This document shows, in pieces, positions 62,202-64,000 of a stretch of DNA of 64,000 nucleotides (positions within the stretch are counted from its first letter, which is position 1; each line of letters begins with the position of its first letter). Made by a program: the position numbers and the translations under genes. The notes beneath the pieces are model-generated. The model worked only from the letters and a program-made list of their open reading frames with translations, was not told where the DNA came from and searched no databases. Source of the DNA: Labrys sp. WJW (GTDB taxonomy: Bacteria; Pseudomonadota; Alphaproteobacteria; Rhizobiales; Labraceae); assembly GCF_001676615.1 (NCBI RefSeq), contig NZ_LYXZ01000056.1, forward strand, positions 208,229 through 272,228, written 5' to 3'.

Positions 62202-64000
62202 ATGCAGTCATCCGCTTCCCCCTCTCGTTATTTTCTCGGCGTGCAATCCTCTTTCACCGGCAAGGCCTGGCGGGAAAGGCTGGATGCGCAGGGGCAGATG
62301 CAGGCCATGACCCTGGCCCAGCGCTCCGGCCAGCCCGACCTGCTGGCGCGCATCCTTGCTGGCAGAGGCGTGACGGCCGAGGAGACCGACGCCTATCTGG
62401 CTCCTACCCTGCGCCACTATATGCCCGATCCCTCGCGCCTGACCGACATGGACAAGGCGGCGGAGCGGCTGGCCGATGCCGTGGTGGCGCGTGAGAGCAT
62501 TGCCATTTTCGGCGACTATGACGTCGACGGCGCCACTTCCTCCGCATTGCTTGCGGGGTGGCTGCGCGAGGTCGGCGTGCCGGCCCGGATCCACATTCCC
62601 GATCGCATCTATGAAGGCTACGGCCCGAACGAGGAGGCGATTCGACTGCTGCGGACCGAAGGCGCCAGCCTGCTGGTGACGGTGGATTGCGGCACGACGA
62701 GCGTCGACGTCCTCGGTAAGGCAGCTGAGCTCGGTTTCGAGACACTGGTCGTGGACCATCACCAGGCCGGCGAAGCGCTGCCGCCGGCGGTGGCGGTGGT
62801 CAATCCCAATCGTCTGGACGATCTTTCAGGGCAGGGGCATCTGTGTGCCTGCGGCGTCACCTTCATGCTTCTCGTCGCCGCCAGTCGAAGCCTGCGCAAG
62901 CGCGGCTGGTGGCGCGAGCACCCCGAGCCGGACCTGATGGCACGCCTCGACCTGGTCGCCCTGGGGACGGTGGCCGATGTGGTGCCGCTGAAAGGACTTA
63001 ACCGGGCCTTCGTGGCGCGAGGCCTCGCCGTCATGCGCCAGCGCCAGCGTGCCGGCCTGCGCGCGCTGATGGACATGGCCCGCCTGGACGGGCCGCCACG
63101 TCCCTATCATCTCGGCTTCCTGCTCGGCCCGCGCATCAATGCAGGTGGGCGCATCGGCGATGCCGCACTCGGGGCAAGGCTGTTGATGACAGAAGACGGC
63201 GAGGAGGCAGCTTCGATCGCCGCGACATTGGACCGGCTCAACCGGGAGCGCCAGACGGTCGAGGCTATCATGCTGGAGGAAGCGCTGGCTGAGGCGGTCG
63301 CGGCCCTTGGCCTCGAGGAGACGGGCGCGACAGTGGTGACGGCCTCGCGAAATTGGCACCCGGGTGTCGTGGGCCTGGTAGCCGCCCGTCTCAAGGAGCG
63401 CTTCGGACGTCCCGCCTTTGCTGTTGCCTTCAACAAGGATGGCGTCGGCACGGGATCCGGGCGCTCGATCGGGGGCGTGGATCTGGGCAAGGCCGTAAGG
63501 CAGGCGGTGGAGCGCGGTCTCATCGTCAAGGGCGGTGGCCACGCCATGGCCGCTGGCATCACTCTGGGCCAGGACCAGCTCGGCGCTTTCCGGGCCTATC
63601 TGGAGGCGGAACTCGCATCCGCCGTCGAGACGGCACGGGCAGACGCAGCCCTGGAGATCGATGGCGCACTCGCAGCTGGCGGCGCGACCACCGGCCTGAT
63701 CGAGATGCTCGAAAAGGCCGGCCCGTTCGGCCAGGGCAATCCCGAGCCCGTGCTGGCGCTGCCGGGCCACCAGCTCGCTTTCGTCGATACGGTTGGGGAA
63801 GCGCATCTGCGTCTGCGCCTCAAGGCGCATGACGGCGCCATGCTCGACGCTATCGCCTTCCGCTCGGTCGGGCAGCCCTTGGGCGATGGCCTCGTCGGCC
63901 ATCGCGGCAAGGCGGTACATGTCGCCGGCACCTTGAGTGTCGACCGCTATGGCGGGCGCGAACGCGTGCAATTGCGCGTGATCGACGCAGCCCCCGCCAT
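62202..64000 (+). CDS. recJ: Single-stranded-DNA exonuclease RecJ (cut by the window end)
   Basis: A DHH-family 5'-3' exonuclease of DNA repair, read for 599 codons to the window edge without a stop. GDYDVDG (104-110), the V-D-C motif (161-163), D185-H-H187, GTVADVVPL, GPRINAGGRIGDA (DHHA1 side), SRNWHPGVVGLVAARL and GRSIGGVDL are all seen. Only the last few residues should be missing, as relatives have about 600 to 610. ATG 62202 is the first start that keeps the whole N-terminus; no strong ribosome site was found. The 135-base gap to kup holds both promoters. Confidence 0.95.
   Translation, partial: MQSSASPSRYFLGVQSSFTGKAWRERLDAQGQMQAMTLAQRSGQPDLLARILAGRGVTAEETDAYLAPTLRHYMPDPSRLTDMDKAAERLADAVVARESIAIFGDYDVDGATSSALLAGWLREVGVPARIHIPDRIYEGYGPNEEAIRLLRTEGASLLVTVDCGTTSVDVLGKAAELGFETLVVDHHQAGEALPPAVAVVNPNRLDDLSGQGHLCACGVTFMLLVAASRSLRKRGWWREHPEPDLMARLDLVALGTVADVVPLKGLNRAFVARGLAVMRQRQRAGLRALMDMARLDGPPRPYHLGFLLGPRINAGGRIGDAALGARLLMTEDGEEAASIAATLDRLNRERQTVEAIMLEEALAEAVAALGLEETGATVVTASRNWHPGVVGLVAARLKERFGRPAFAVAFNKDGVGTGSGRSIGGVDLGKAVRQAVERGLIVKGGGHAMAAGITLGQDQLGAFRAYLEAELASAVETARADAALEIDGALAAGGATTGLIEMLEKAGPFGQGNPEPVLALPGHQLAFVDTVGEAHLRLRLKAHDGAMLDAIAFRSVGQPLGDGLVGHRGKAVHVAGTLSVDRYGGRERVQLRVIDAAPA

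Overview
The window reads as chromosomal DNA of a GC-rich alphaproteobacterium, most likely of the order Hyphomicrobiales (Rhizobiales). The main reasons are the tig - clpP - clpX - lon order, the nnr / glnB - glnA arrangement, dense ATGA/GTGA-coupled operons, ABC importers with rhizobial-type repeats between genes, and palindromic intergenic repeats typical of rhizobial and Bradyrhizobium-like genomes. The genus cannot be fixed from the sequence alone. No insertion sequence, prophage, rRNA operon or CRISPR array is visible. Nearly every gene is intact; recJ is cut by the right window edge.

Layout. 1-7.6 kb: an RhtA-like exporter, a polar amino-acid ABC importer (binding protein, two permeases, ATPase, on the minus strand), a class C beta-lactamase and rimO. 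7.7-14.1 kb: a FadR-type GntR regulator coupled to a PLP-dependent C-S lyase-like enzyme and a complete sugar-type (CUT1) ABC importer. 14.2-16.4 kb: an MFS transporter, an ArsC/Spx-like protein and a DUF1428 protein. 16.4-19.9 kb: copper island (copA, cueR, a peptide-deformylase-like protein without its metal ligands) with a clear CueR operator. 20-22.8 kb: DNA maintenance (SRAP/HMCES protein, UvrD-like helicase). 23-29.2 kb: six overlapping genes DUF4129 - DUF4350 - MoxR - DUF58 - SpoIIM-like - RDD, probably an envelope-linked MoxR system. 29.2-33.3 kb: a poorly characterised island in which two paralogous membrane proteins flank a LysM-like protein and a divergent metzincin-like protease. 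33.7-39.1 kb: a small secreted protein, tRNA-Gln, a DoxX-like protein, a PfkB kinase coupled to an MIO aromatic/histidine ammonia-lyase, and a YbdK-type ligase. 39.3-43 kb: nitrogen control (glnB - glnA with a sigma-54 promoter) divergent from nnr. 43-46.3 kb: an RNA ligase, a DUF4239 protein and a multicopper-oxidase fold protein that has lost most copper ligands. 46.5-53.8 kb: tRNA-Leu, tig, clpP, clpX, lon, tRNA-Val (protein quality control). 54.3-55.2 kb: a YjhX (TopAI)-like / GNAT pair resembling a toxin-antitoxin unit. 55.2-60.1 kb: a CDP-deoxysugar cassette (rfbF, rfbG, C-methyltransferase, RmlC-like epimerase) divergent from a GT61 glycosyltransferase. 60.1-64 kb: kup and recJ.

How it fits together. 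Most of the window is house-keeping and nutrient uptake. The most open biology lies in the 29-33 kb metzincin island, the stand-alone RNA ligase, the CDP branched-sugar cassette that lacks a ketoreductase here, the GntR / C-S lyase / sugar-importer operon, the two degenerate metalloenzyme-fold proteins, and a sigma-54-like site upstream of clpX.
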